The notes: a model not told the origin generated them from the letters alone. A stretch of DNA of 64,000 nt from Glossina fuscipes (GCF_014805625.2 NW_023998476.1:62001-126000), one strand, 5' to 3'; positions 24,901-35,439 are shown, numbered from the stretch's first letter. Numbers and translations are program-made.

Positions 24901-25487
24901 CTCCGTCCGCCACTTTTGAAATGTAAACGTCTCAATGCCGTTGCCGATGACGAAGAACTATTCGATACACCATCATTATCTGATCCGCTAGAACCATTTT
25001 CTCCATTGTCCATATCATTAACTCCATTGACATGCGCATTCAATACATTTGCATTCGGTTGTGCGATGGTCGGTGGTTTTGAAAACGTTGATTCAGCTGA
25101 ATTGGTTGCATTTATGGTGTGAAAGCTCTTAATTTTGCTATTAGCACCGGTTAAGCTTTGATTTCTCAGAGCAAGTGCTACCATTGCAGCAGAACGTGTA
25201 CTTCTAAAGCAAACTGGAGAACTCGCAGACGGCTTCGTCTTTGGAATACCCTTTGATGTGCCACCACAAGTCATGGTTTGCATTTCAGTAGTTAAAGGCT
25301 TTAGAGTCCCTTCTATTTATATATGTGTGGGCAAAGGTTTAGTTTACATTCAAAATGAATCAGTCATTTGATAGAGTTGATATAATATACCTTTTGTACA
25401 ACGCTTAGTCGGCATTCCCACTGTTATCGATTGAATTTCGCATATTTTGTGCTCTGAAGGGGTAGAGGAGCAGGACGTAACTTGAAC
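12908..25487 (-). CDS. Rgk: RGK-family (Rad/Gem/Kir-like) small GTPase with long N-terminal extension; 5' end not found
   Basis: RGK proteins are Ras-like GTPases that inhibit voltage-gated calcium channels and affect the cytoskeleton. Exons in transcript order: 25487-25391, 25312-24632, 19341-19184, 19081-17675, 17543-17317, 16679-16578, 16516-16367, 16305-16186, 16050-15956, 14597-14503, 14435-14243, 14164-14029, 13254-13093, 13025-12908. All are GT-AG and in phase, about 1246 residues without the missing start. GTPase motifs: P-loop GATAVGKSS (exon 9), a diverged G3 (FIDHPCAERT, not DxxG, as usual for RGKs), G4 NKSDLARS and G5 ETS. The C-terminus ends DSKSKSCENLHVL with no CAAX box, the RGK signature. 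The SITGKGVINRGDSLRSRRSR stretch before the G domain is another RGK feature. The roughly 870-residue Ser/Asn-rich N-terminus is probably disordered. Flies have several Rgk genes; I cannot say which this is. Confidence 0.93.
13340..13640. repeat. Dispersed repeat fragment in the 5' flank of Rgk exon 13
   Basis: Contains phrases such as ccaaatttcatcaacatatt and acaaacggacaggtgggtct, which recur in diverged form at 45590-45760. It ends near agggtataaaaagg. It lies in the Rgk intron between 13254 and 14029. Confidence 0.55.
14930..15440 (+). repeat. Dispersed repeat family A, copy 1 (in an Rgk intron)
   Basis: Shares long diverged blocks, in the same orientation, with 29560-29830, 35190-35360 and 51480-51900. 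Recognisable pieces are the Tacacgatag start, ttaaaaaattcttgt..agaatttatttt, cataatccaactgaatt and tttgtgaagagtgagtatga. It carries several spaced copies of a short cgtgtaaaaaa word. No coding capacity is seen. Confidence 0.65.
15470..15870 (+). repeat. Dispersed repeat family B, copy 1 (in an Rgk intron)
   Basis: Starts near atccgaatctcgcat and contains taaataagcataaaacct and cttgtaactttgta. The same blocks occur at 51055-51360, and a weaker version at 60705-60900. It lies directly after repeat A here but before it near 51 kb. Confidence 0.6.
16860..17230 (+). repeat. Dispersed repeat fragment (Rgk intron)
   Basis: Contains accaatcgattcggaatca..ctgtcggtc and a gaccacttttcgaccacctcc block, wording typical of the window's interspersed repeats (compare 20500-20870 and 42780-43010). 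No coding potential. Confidence 0.45.
20500..20870 (+). repeat. Dispersed repeat fragment (Rgk intron)
   Basis: Contains accgatcggtttagaatctc and gtgtgtctgtatgtttgt, related to the family seen at 16860-17230 and 56340-56540. The remaining part of this large intron, between 19342 and 24631, is AT-rich apart from the mariner copies. Confidence 0.45.
21480..21690 (+). mobile_element. Old mariner transposase relic
   Basis: Plus-strand reading gives KILLYVWWNGKEIVHQAQL, then SFQQLM, a stop, and VKHPELTNRKGTALRHKD. These match the order of mariner transposase blocks KVLLxxWWDxxG..., QQLxRLK and RPELxNRKGVxxxHDN. The second catalytic Asp region is altered, and the reading frame has stops. It is more decayed than, and separate from, the mariner at 22538. 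Confidence 0.65.
22538..23825 (-). mobile_element. Nearly complete mariner element with perfect TIRs and TA duplication
   Basis: The 1288-bp element is bounded by terminal inverted repeats of about 32 bp, starting TTAGTTTGGGGAAAAAGAAA on the left and ending with its exact complement on the right. It is flanked by TA on both sides (22536-22537 and 23826-23827), the standard Tc1/mariner target duplication. It carries a single transposase gene on the minus strand and sits inside the Rgk intron between 24631 and 19342. The intact TIRs suggest a fairly recent insertion, or at least one that could still have been mobilised by another copy's transposase. Confidence 0.95.
22636..23663 (-). pseudogene. 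Mariner transposase (DD34D), inactivated
   Basis: The frame is open from the left TIR, but the usual start MEVNKEKIRYILQ reads IEVNKEKIRYILQ here: the expected ATG is ATA, near 23640. Two helix-turn-helix regions are followed by the catalytic triad: D in VTGDEK, D in FHQDNARPH, and D in YSPDLAPSDYHLF. WVPHQLT and the YSPDLAP block are also present. Next to the first Asp the usual Trp is Arg (GDEKRITYD). A stop codon replaces a late Gln, and reading on gives NDAYLTQIGQSEAC, so about 15 C-terminal residues are lost. The overall match is to the mellifera-type mariners. Start loss, truncation and the W-to-R change make activity unlikely. Confidence 0.9.
23830..24080 (+). repeat. Dispersed repeat fragment D, copy 1
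   Basis: The block with caaaacgtttacaacaccgagg..agtttcagagaaccc..atcaaattctgaatcgg matches 36660-36790 in diverged form. It directly follows the mariner right end. Confidence 0.55.
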
Positions 25488-25636
25488 CTAAAGAGTTTTA
25501 AGAAAGAAAGAAAAGGCAAATGGGTTACATATTGATAAAAAACACAATAAGATAAAAATTGTAGTTATTATTGATTAAATAAAGAACTGTGTCACTTAAA
25601 AAAGACAGTAAAACGTGACACATCGTACTGTTCGCA

Positions 25637-27345
25637 ATGCTCACAAATACGAACTATTGCCTTGCTTTCTTACTCTTGCTTGTGACATGTTCCGTAACTG
25701 GTAGGTGCTTTGACTATTAAATTTTATTATCATTGATTTTTATTCAATTTGTGGATTATATAACAAAATCAAAACTTTATCGCAGCCCTTCGATGTTATA
25801 CCTGCAGCTATACGAACGGTGGATTAGATAAATCATGTATTTTAGATCCCGAATCTACTCATAAAATTACCAATTGTTCCAAAATGTATTGCATTATTGT
25901 TCGTCAAGAGCTAGTGGTAAGTATTTCTTTCTAATTAAATGCACGTATACTACGTTAGTTCCCTACTTCACTCATACTTAGAAAATTTAGTAAACATTCG
26001 CGGTTCTACTATTACTGAGGATGGAGATTCTTTATTGCTCTGCATTTAGAATATTTTTCGCTAAATTTGGCGCAACCACAAACGCCCAAGACTTCTTCAA
26101 AGCTGTTTCAATCGCTCAACAAAAAAGATTAACATAACAGAGATCTTTTCATTAGATAAAAGCGAAACTTAAACTTCTTGGGAACAATTTTCTATGCTTC
26201 TTTATGTTGCTCCCTCTTCCACTCTCATTATTGCTTATGTAATGCTGCGACGCTAATACGAGCCAAAACACAAGAAATGAGGAGATGCAAGGTAGGCAAT
26301 GTCGTCTATGTTCATCAAGAATGATATAATCAGACTAACACTTTCTCTAACAAATCTCTAACATTATTAGAATAATATTATCAAGTCCCTCGAAGTATGA
26401 TTTAGCTTCTACGACAACGTCATCATTTGATTCAAACTTTTGTTACCGTAGCATACTTTTGAGATTCGAGACAGGCAAAAGTTAGTTGTGTCTGTATAGA
26501 GGTTATGGTGCAACCATCAACTTGAGTCGGTGCCCAACGCGCGTTGGGGCTGTTTTGTCTATGCCTTGATATGCGATAATATGTGATAAACACACTCTTT
26601 GGATATATTCTTAGTCTCTCCTTTGCTGTCCATCTAACCTTAATTCGATTATCACCATGGGCCATTTTGAAGGAGGTGTTTGTCGTTATACAGAATGTTT
26701 ATTGGCACCGAAGCTGATACGACTAAATCTTTATTCAGTTGCCTAATAATACATCGTCGAAAATGACTGCGTAGTTTTCCTGTACACTCCGTCCAACAAA
26801 TATGTATTAATAGCCCGATACTCAATTTTCTTAGCGAAACGAATGTCAAACAACTACTATCTTTTCGAAAATTAAGATCTTATGACCGCATGCACAAATA
26901 TTCTCCTAACCTTTNNNNNNNNNNAATGTATGTAATGCCAAGTTTTAGAGAAATCCGTAGTTTTTTATAGTAGGTTTATGGTAGGTGTGTGTGTCGGTGT
27001 ACCATTATTGGAATACAATTTTTTTCCCATTCACTTATTGATTTTAGCATCCTGCAGGTCAGGTGGCCTCATTTATTCGCGATTGTCAGGATAAACCATT
27101 GGTAAGTTCAATAGGATCATTGTTACACTAGAAAGCATATATTTACCTGAGGCTTATAGTATTTGAATGCTGTAAAAACAGATGCAACATTTAAAACATA
27201 TCACCGTTCGTGTACTTCGGATCTGTGCAACGATTCTGACGGCACGCACGCCGCCACAAATGTGGATCCTAACTTTGGTGCTGCAGCTAACATGATAATT
27301 AAAGGTAAACTTTCATACTATGGTGCGAAGGCTTATAAAAATTGA
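25637..27345 (+). CDS. Ly6/uPAR-like secreted or GPI-anchored protein (quiver/sleepless-like family)
   Basis: Four exons: 25637-25700, 25786-25916, 27048-27101 and 27160-27345, all GT-AG and in phase; 144 residues. Residues 1-21 form a signal peptide (hydrophobic core LAFLLLLVTCSV). The rest has the three-finger cysteine pattern: CYTC near the N-terminus of the mature chain, further single Cys, and the ending CTSDLCN. Fly members of this family are extracellular, often GPI-linked, and modulate ion channels or septate junctions. The last exon continues past CN for about 40 residues without an obvious hydrophobic GPI tail. A donor-like GTAAAC at 27305 suggests an alternative last exon that I did not find. 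Intron 2 contains a 10-N assembly gap. The gene lies upstream of, and is divergent from, Rgk. No orthologue is assigned. Confidence 0.85.
26915..26924. other. Assembly gap (10 N)
   Basis: A run of ten N within the second intron of the Ly6-like gene. The true length of the missing sequence is unknown. Confidence 0.99.
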
Positions 27346-27999
27346 AAAACTCTAAATACATTATGCAAGCGAATCTTGCCGCTACTGTACTTGACCATAT
27401 ACGGAGATGAATTAAAGGGGACACTATCTTTAATTATGTGAAATAAAAAAAATTTATGTTAAAAAAAGAAAGATTTCGTTTTTTTTTTTCTTTTATGGTC
27501 ATCAACATTTTTTTAGCTGACAACCACTTAGGAAAAAGGAGGTCAGAAGAGTATGTATTAGTAAACAGGAATATATGATCAACTTACATAGTTATTTAAA
27601 AAAGACAACACTTATTAGTTAGGTACTTGTCGCAGATCGAAACTTCTATATTTGTTTTGGTAGTTTCAAGTCAGCGAAATGCCGGTGGCTCCATCCCAAT
27701 TCTAAGCTTGAGTTATGAATGAGTTTTATTTTTTATATTCTACAATTGGTGAGCAAATCTCTCGTATCACAGCCAATGCGTAAAACTATCGAGATTGCTG
27801 GGCACATTACCGTCGCCCATGGCCGAGTTTTCTACCTGACTAGCCACTCATGCGGTTCTTTTCAATTGTCCCGGCGAAAGTTTGCTTCGAAAATTGCTAG
27901 CGAAAGAAATTAAGGATTTCAAGTTTGTCATGTTAATGTGCGTAACTTTAGTAGGCCGAAGATTGACTACTTTAATTAATTATTGCATCCTTTGCCGAT

Positions 28000-29220
28000 T
28001 AATGTCGTTTTCATGAGTCAGATGTGGTTCCATCAGTACAGTAAGTTTCGTGGACTACTAGTTATAATATCATCTGCCACGATAGCGAGAGGCAGTGATA
28101 TTACCCTCTATATTAGTCAATCATGTGTCATAAGGCAGTATTGATGTCTAAAGTATGGTTGTGTTGTTGACTATCTTGGTGTTAACATCGGTGCTAATAA
28201 CCTGAAATGTTTTATTGTATGCGTATATAATTCATATAGAAGTAACTGCTTGGATGTTGTTGATTTGTCTTTGCATGATGTGCGTGCCACCTATTTTCGT
28301 AACTCAGTATCATTCATGGGATCGACACTAGTTAACTCCCGGCGTGCATGTTTTGCTTTTCGTTGCAAGTTAGCCTTTTTGCATCAAAAAGATTCTGCCA
28401 GAGTGTGAAGTGCACCCTCGTAGGGTAAACGATCACTTTTTGAGACCTAATTGTGTTTCTTGCAGTCGGTCTATACTTGTGATTCATGCGGTATCGACAG
28501 CGTGAAACATTCCATTTTGTGGCTTTCACAAAGGAAGAAGATTGACAGTTTATGCATGGCATCAAACCTAATGCTGTTGGTCATTACAACATCACTATTA
28601 AGTATTTAAGGCTAATTCTTGCCAGTATCATTCTACCATTGACTCATTACAATAACCTGCTCATCTCCTGACAACTGGGAAGTGGCCATTGATAAAAGGC
28701 CACAGTTGGTTCTTATTGAAGACTTTAATTTTACGATAATGTGTATCTATAGTATTTTGACGAAGCTAAGGCTTCCCTCAACTTAAGTTCACAAAATGAC
28801 TAAATTGAAACTGAGCAAATGTCTCTCCTTGCAATTCATATCGTATGGTGCGAGCGTATATCGTAGCAATCAGTTGCAAGGTGCTGTTAATAAGTACGCT
28901 AGATATGTTTTTAATAGAATAGAAAGTTGTCGCAGTTTTCGCTCAAGATTTTGAATACTGATTTTAAACGTATCTTCACATCAGAAATTTACTCTTTCTT
29001 CATAAGCCCATCCGCTCTCGAACACCGCACGGGAAAATGTTGCTTACCAAATCTAGAAGGGTAATTAATTTGCTACTTGACCATAAATATTTACTATTAT
29101 TGAGGCTATTCTTTGTTAAAGCTATAAAGTTGTACAACTCTTTACCACTTCGTATTAGAACGATTATTCGTCCGAGGGGCTTAAAGTGGCCATTAAAGTC
29201 TTATATAATCTATAATTGAT
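28000..29220 (+). mobile_element. Decayed LINE with endonuclease and RT C-terminal pieces
   Basis: Plus-strand reading across stops gives an endonuclease-like piece (CVYNSYRSNCLDVVDLSLHD near 28215-28275). A later piece is typical of the RT C-terminal end: SYGASVYRSNQLQGAVNKYA near 28840-28900, then EHRTGKCCLPN, and AIKLYNSLPLRIRTI at 29110-29165, followed by LKSYIIYN and a stop. The order fits a CR1/jockey-like LINE whose central RT has been deleted. Many stops show it is dead. Intervening and flanking sequence from 27346 shows nothing else I can name. Confidence 0.65.
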
Positions 29221-29559
29221 AATTAAGCGTCCGTGTCTATAAGTTACTGTTGTTCGTAACTGTGCCGCAGGCGACTCTATGTTATTGGCATGTTAATATT
29301 AATTATAATAGTGATTACTATTTTATAGTGATATAATATATATATTGTCATTAATAACTATTATTATTAATTAGTAAACTCGATTAAACTAAAAATTGTT
29401 TTAAGTGAATTGGTGAATGGCATTGAGTGATCGGCTCTGCCCGACTAATTTTTTTAACTTATTTGACTTTAGATTATAACACTAACTTCATTCGCTTTTT
29501 TATTATGTAAGAATTTGGCAATAAAACCCTTCGCATAATTTATATACACCTAATTCCCT

Positions 29560-29830
29560 TTTTACACGATAGAAACGTTCACAGAAACTTCGTGCACAAA
29601 AAGAAATTGGCTAAATGGAAAAATGGTCGATTGATTCCAGACTTAAAAAAGCAACTGAAAAGTACAGTAAACAATATCAAAAAATTCTTATTAGAGTTCA
29701 CTTAAGAATTTATTTCGTGCTTTCCCTGTTTTACTTCATGAAATATATTATAAACAATAAATTATATTTTGAAGGAATGAAAATAATATCTGAAAATCAT
29801 TAATGCACAAAAAATTCAAAATAATATAAA
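29560..29830 (+). repeat. Dispersed repeat family A, copy 2
   Basis: Same orientation and order of blocks as 14930-15440: ttttacacgatag, ggctaaatggaaaaat, ttccagacttaaaaaagcaac, caatatcaaaaaattctt and cttaagaatttattt. Confidence 0.65.
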
Positions 29831-30079
29831 CATAACAAAACTATAATATATCTGCTATCACTAGAATCATTTTGCATAATGCGGCAAATTTTTTAGATAA
29901 AAACCAATTCCAGCAAGTACGATTTCCTTAATGACGCGTTCCCAAAAATTTTGATCATCGAATTTTATAAGTAAAAATGTTTAAAAAATGGGAAATACCG
30001 TTGCACAATACGGTTAAATCTGATGGTTTTGACATTCCTCCACATAAAATAACTGATTGATTAATTCAGCGTACGCTGC

Positions 30080-30580
30080 TCATTCGCACATGGCACCTAT
30101 ATTGGTTGAAACGCAACCAAATTTTAACCTAAACTTTTCGGCCGCTATATCTTCCAGCGAGATTTCTCGACGGGATGAGACGCACCACAACAATTGCTCG
30201 CCCTGAAATGTGCTGAAACCAACTACAGACTGTTGTAGATTTTTCCGCTTATTTTCTTTAAATTTATAAATGCGTACATCGTACTTTTCGTCGATAGGTA
30301 ATGGTTGTAGTTCCCAAAATTGCAATTCTCCATTTTTATTAGAAGAAAGCAAAGTGGTTGCATTCAGCCACTGTACTTGAACGTGCGAATCTATATTTAA
30401 AATGTGTATAAGGTAAACAAGGATGAAATGCGGTTTCATTTTATTGTTTGTACGTACTTTTCCCACCATCGGATAAAGCACCTTTTAGCTTCAACTCATT
30501 TCTACGGTCAAGGAAACGCCGGGATTTAAATATTTGGAACAGAAGTGAAAAAGAGGACGAAATGTTTGTTTCGGAGGTAC
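30080..30580 (-). CDS. Exons of a WD40-repeat protein, possibly Gemin5/rigor mortis-like (fragment)
   Basis: Two exons are visible. The upstream one, ending at 30458 (donor GTACGT), encodes RRFLDRRNELKLKGALSDGG. The next, 30390-30080, joins in phase and encodes SHVQVQWLNATTLLSSNKNG followed by ELQFWEL, a WD40-like blade. It then reads REISLEDIAAEKFRLKFG and stops at TGA 30082-30080. Gemin5 proteins (spliceosomal snRNP assembly) have similar blades, but this is a weak assignment. The 5' part of the upstream exon seems to change frame: a second frame reads DIEYVPPKQTFRPLF just before it. No further exons were found on either side, so this may be a truncated or broken gene. Confidence 0.35.
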
Positions 30581-30589
30581 GTACTCAAT

Positions 30590-31180
30590 ATCGTAGACAT
30601 CATATGCTCTCATTTTTGCTCCAAAATACCAAAGAAGCACAAAGATAAGCAAGTGTTCCTTGCCGCTGCAATAATCGAAAAAAAAAAATTTGTTAAACTG
30701 TTGAGGCGAAACCCCGAGTGGGCTAATAAACTGTTTATAACTTCTTTTTAGTGTGTGTGGACTGCGGGTGTTGGTAATTAACAAAAATGGAAGTTATCTT
30801 TTATGTTCCATAAGCGCTGTAAAACGTTTTATATATTTTTTAAGATAAAAACCTTTTTGAGATTTGCTTTATAGTCAAAAATTGTCGTTCCCCTCTATAC
30901 AATGAACATCGATTCGTTATGATGCTAATTTTTGCTTAATTTTACTATGAAAGGATCAAAAAGTGTGCCGCATTTGTTGGTTTTGTAAACTTATTCAAAA
31001 GCCCTTAGTTTTTCATCTAACCATTGTTTTTCAAGGCAAGGAGCAACTGCAGCTAGTCCACATTTATGAGAAATGCAAACAGGCGCTTATCTCATAGCAG
31101 ATTTTTTTTAAGTCCATGTTCAAAACTTACAGTATACAGATAGTACATTCATTTTCCTTCCGTTTTTTTCTTTTTTTTAG
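30590..31180. other. Upstream region of the first M28 gene
   Basis: The initiating exon of the M28 peptidase at 31181 should be here or further left. I did not find an ATG exon comparable with the first exon of the second copy (58964-59107). AT-rich, with no repeat recognised. Confidence 0.4.
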
Positions 31181-34100
31181 CCAAAATCAAGAAGAGTTTT
31201 TGATCTCAAAAAAAAGGATGCTGTTCATATCAGTTTGAAATATGCTCCATTTTTTATCGCTTTTTGGGCAGTACTTTATTTATCTATAGTAAGATCCCAG
31301 GTGGACAGGCTGCCTAAGCCTCTTTATCGCGTAGATGAACACATTAATCCCGAATCATTTATAGCCGAAAGAGCTGAAATAACATTAATTGGTTTAACAA
31401 GTATTGGTCCACGCGTAGTTGGAAGCGTTGCGAACGAGGTGACAGTTCTAAAATTTTTGTTAAATGAAATTGAAAAAATTCGAACGGAAAGTAGTGATTA
31501 TTTCAAATTTGAAATTGACATCCAAGAGGCTACGGGGAATTACGTTCATTGGTCCATGATCAACATGTATCAATCGATTCAGAATGTAATAGTAAAACTA
31601 AGTGCAAAAAATTCAAGTAGTGGGAATTATGTTCTTATAAACAGCCATTATGACACTGTACCTAGCAGTCCCGGGGCAGGAGATGACGGCTCTATGGTAG
31701 CCATTATGTTGGAAGTAATGCGAGTGATATGCAAGTCTAAAGGTCCTTTGGAGCATCCCATTGTATTTTTATTTAACGGAGCGGAAGAAAATCCTTTGCA
31801 AGCATCGCATGCTTTTATAACACAACATAAATGGGCGAAAAATTGCAAGTTAGTCAACTTCATTTATTGTCGTCTATCTATAAATAAACTTGTTTATTCA
31901 ACTGCTCATATAGAGCTCTTATTAACTTAGATGCTGCGGGCAACGGTGGTCGAGAAATTTTGTTTCAATCAGGCCCGCAACATTCTTGGCTTATGAAATA
32001 TTATCGTCAAGTACCGCATCCGTTTGCCACTTGCTCGGCTGAGGAAATCTTTCAGGCAGGTTTAATACCTTCGGACACGGATTTTCGTATATTTCGAGAC
32101 TTCGGCGGAGTGCCTGGTAAATAAAATTTAAAATAATTCCAATCGCATCTCAACTATCGACCTTTCCCATGTCAACTATCGCCATTTACTCAGGTTACGA
32201 TATGGCCTTCATTTCTAACGGTTATGTTTATCACACTGAACACGATAAGATAAATGTTCTATCTAAAGGTTCTCTACAGCATACTGGTGACAATGTTCTC
32301 ACTTTGGCTAAATGTCTAGCGAATGCTCAGGAATTAAACGATATCATGGTAAGTAAAAGCCAACGAAAAATGTTTTTACGGAGGGATAACGACGTATCGT
32401 CACATTTTAGCAACACTCTGACGGTCACGTTGTATTTTTTGATTTTCTTGGAAACTTCATTATATTTTATACCGAAAGTGTTGGAATAATCATAAATATT
32501 AGCATATGTGTCATTGCGATAATTGCAATAGGAATATCTCTATATACAATGGCTGCTGATTCTGCCATATCGCTGAAGTCTATATTTTCGAGTTTTGGCG
32601 CCAGCTTTGCTGTTCAAGTAGTAGCTTTAGCGGTTGGAGGTGGGTTAGCGTTTCTTAATGCACTTTTTATGGATGCAATAGGCAGTGCAATGAGCTGGTA
32701 CTCCCAAAAATGGATGTTCATGGGACTTTATTTTTGTCCTTTATTTTTTGGAATGGGGATGCTACCTGCTTGTTATTTGGAAAAATCGCGCAAGGTATAA
32801 AAGCATCTTTGTTAGAAAGTAAAATTTTTCAATATTTTGATATATGTTTTAGGACAGATTATTTTTGGGTTTTCGCATTCAACTCTTAATGCATTCTCAC
32901 TGCTTATTCTTGGTAGCCGTTACCATTTTCCTCACATATTTCAGAATTCGTTCGGCATATTTGTTTATGATGGCCGTGCTCTTCTATACATTAGCGCTTA
33001 TAATACATTTAACAGCTAAATGTTATCGAAGTGTTTACCGGTTTGGTTTAATTATGATGGTTTGTCAAATTTTGCCTTTTCTCTATTACACCTCATTAAC
33101 TCACATTATTTACGATGCAATGGTACCAATGGCAGGACGTTCGGGGTTGTCTTCAAATCCAGAGATATTCATGTGTGGAATTGCAATTTTCGTTACTATA
33201 CTGTTTGCAGGATTTATTGTAAGTAAAATACTTTAATTCTTTTACGTTTAGCCAAAAGAAGAAGCCCTGTTTTTGCAGATACCACTGTTACTATTTTTCC
33301 GAAAAGTTCGTGTCTTGTTTAGTACGTTCTTGATTGTGACATTCCTATTTATAATAATCGCACTTACTCCTTTGGGATTTCCTTATAGAGCTAAAACAGC
33401 CTCTCAAAGATATGCGTTGATTGTAAGTGAAAATTTCCAACACGAATTTTCACTCCTTTAATTCTTACCTACCTACATTTCTAGCATGCGCATCGTATAA
33501 TCCACGATGCAGACAAAACAACGCGTGTGAAAGAATCTGGCATATACGTGTTTCCTCAAGATCGGAACGTAAAAATCTTGAATGGTAGAAACATTAGCCC
33601 AATAATGAGTTCTAACTTTCAAAATTATCATTTTTATTTCAGAGAATACTAAATCAATTGGTCAAAAACACTTGGTAAGCGACTATTGCGCTAAAGAAAT
33701 GTTGTGTGGGATGCCTTTTTATAATCATCGATGGTACAAGGCTAGGCAGGTTTACATATATTTGAAAGTTTTTATATTCATTCTAATTCTGAACATTTTA
33801 TTTTAGAGATTTTAGCTTTTGGATACCGGTCGAAGAGGACCCTTATATACCAGAAGAAGCTCCGATACTCGTTTTGTTATCTTCAAACCAACTTGTTGAC
33901 CCATTTCAAATAAATTACGAATTTGAATTGAATGGCCCTGATCACATGACCATATTTATAGATCTCACCGATCAAGGACGAATAATCGACTGGTCTTTTA
34001 ATGAAACAATGATAAGAGAAAACTGGCAACCACCTTACTTTATATATTTCTCATGGGGCAAAACCGGTAGACCTTTAAAATTCACAATCCTTGTTGAGGT

Positions 34101-34331
34101 ATGTATTGGAAACAATGAAACGTAGTTTGAAATCCACATAATTGTAGAGGGATTTGCATTAAAAACACACAAAAATGACAGCATAGAGTATTCAAATTAT
34201 CTCATATTAAGATACAATATATTTGTTATACTTTACAATTTTTCTCAATGTTATTTCGTTCTTGTTTCTTTATTACCAATTCTTTTTTTTTTTTTTTTGT
34301 TTTTATTAAACAGACATCATTCTATCAATAA
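31181..34331 (+). CDS. M28 family zinc metallopeptidase, ERMP1-like, copy 1 (first exon not found)
   Basis: ERMP1-type proteins are multi-pass ER peptidases with a lumenal M28 (Fxna) domain. Exons: 31181-31848, 31914-32116, 32194-32348, 32411-32794, 32853-33218, 33279-33422, 33485-33584, 33643-33745, 33807-34098, 34314-34331; phases agree throughout. About 810 residues plus the missing start fit the family (about 870-900). Zinc ligands and catalytic residues are present: [16 protein letters not shown] (His, Asp), NGAEENP (two Glu), [13 protein letters not shown] (Asp) and YVYHTEHD (His). A TM segment precedes the peptidase domain ([14 protein letters not shown]) and several follow (exons 4-6). 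The junction 33745/33807 needs a GC donor (CTAG|GCAGGT); the GT three bases later breaks the frame. The last exon encodes only TSFYQ. Its paralogue lies at 58964. Confidence 0.93.
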
Positions 34332-34441
34332 AGTAAAGTAGTTGTAGCTGTAATGTCAAGATCTGAGGAATTTTAACAGTAATCGAATGCATATCTTTTC
34401 TACCCTAAACCAACACACTCCGTTCTTGTCAGCACCACAAC

Positions 34442-35190
34442 TCAAACTATTGAGGAGACGTACAAGGGGAGATGAATTTATATTTTTGATACATTTATAT
34501 AATAAAGATTATATATTACATTTCAACCAAACCATTTCTTTCAATATATATGGAAAGAGAGTTATCATTTTTTTTTTGAAAATAGGGTAAAATCGAATGC
34601 CACGCCTATAAAAATTGTACAAAACTATTGAGGAGACGTACAAGGGGAGATGAATTTATATTTTTGATACATTTATATAATAAAGATTATATATTACATT
34701 TCAACCAAACCATTTGTTTGAATATATATGGAAAGAGAGTTATCATTTTTTTTTTGAAAATAGGGTAAAATCGAATGCCAAGCCTATAAAAATTGTACAA
34801 AACTATTCAGGAGACGTACAAGGGGAGATGAATTTATATTTTTGATACATTTATATAATAAAGATTATATATTACATTTCAACCAAACCATTTCTTTCAA
34901 TATATATGGAAAGAGAGTTATCATTTTTTTTTTGAAAATAGGGTAAAATCGAATGCCACGCCTATAAAAATTGTACAAAACTATTCAGGAGACGTACAAG
35001 GGGAGATGAATTTATATTTTTGATACATTTATATAATAAAGATTATATATTACATTTCAACCAAACCATTTGTTTGAATATATATGGAAAGAGAGTTATC
35101 ATTTTTTTTTTGAAAATAGGGTAAAATCGAATGCCACGCCTATAAAAATTGTACAAAACTATTCAGGAGACGTACAAGGGGAGATGAATG
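34442..35190 (+). repeat. Tandem array of a 178-bp unit, about 4.2 copies, with a dimeric pattern
   Basis: The word aggagacgtacaagggg starts at 34453, 34631, 34809, 34987 and 35165, exactly 178 bp apart each time. Copies 1 and 3 share ccatttctttcaatat, whereas 2 and 4 share ccatttgtttgaatat, so the higher-order period looks like 356 bp. Other differences are few (tattgag in copies 1-2 versus tattcag later; cacgcc versus caagcc). The array ends inside a fifth unit at about 35190, where it joins a repeat-A copy. It lies 110 bp 3' of the M28 stop codon. Confidence 0.95.
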
Positions 35191-35360
35191 CATATCTCAC
35201 TCAAGTAGGCATATAATCGACATGAACTAACCGAATTGTGAAAAATATAACGCGAAGTTACAATGCGTATTTGTGAAGAGTGAAAATGAGAAAATTCATA
35301 GAATATTGGAAATCGTGTTCATACAAAACAATTCGCGTAAAAAAAAATTTTTTTCGTTTT
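35190..35360 (+). repeat. Dispersed repeat family A, copy 3 (partial)
   Basis: Blocks ataatcgacatgaactaaccgaatt, gttacaatgcgtatttgtgaagagtga and gaaatcgtgttcatac match 15340-15440 and 51650-51830. It abuts the 178-bp array directly. A repeat-B-like piece (ggtgggtataaaaatcat) follows at about 35410. Confidence 0.6.
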
Positions 35361-35439
35361 AAAAAATTCATATAAAAACAAAATTCTGTGTACCTTTATT
35401 ATGATTTCGGTGGGTATAAAAATCATAAAATATGCGGCG

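Noticed and set aside
31648..31863. Minus-strand ORF opposite the M28 peptidase exon
   Set aside because: Antisense shadow of a strongly supported coding exon.
34442..35190. CRISPR-like interpretation of the regular repeats
   Set aside because: The 178-bp units are contiguous with no spacers, and the genome is clearly eukaryotic.
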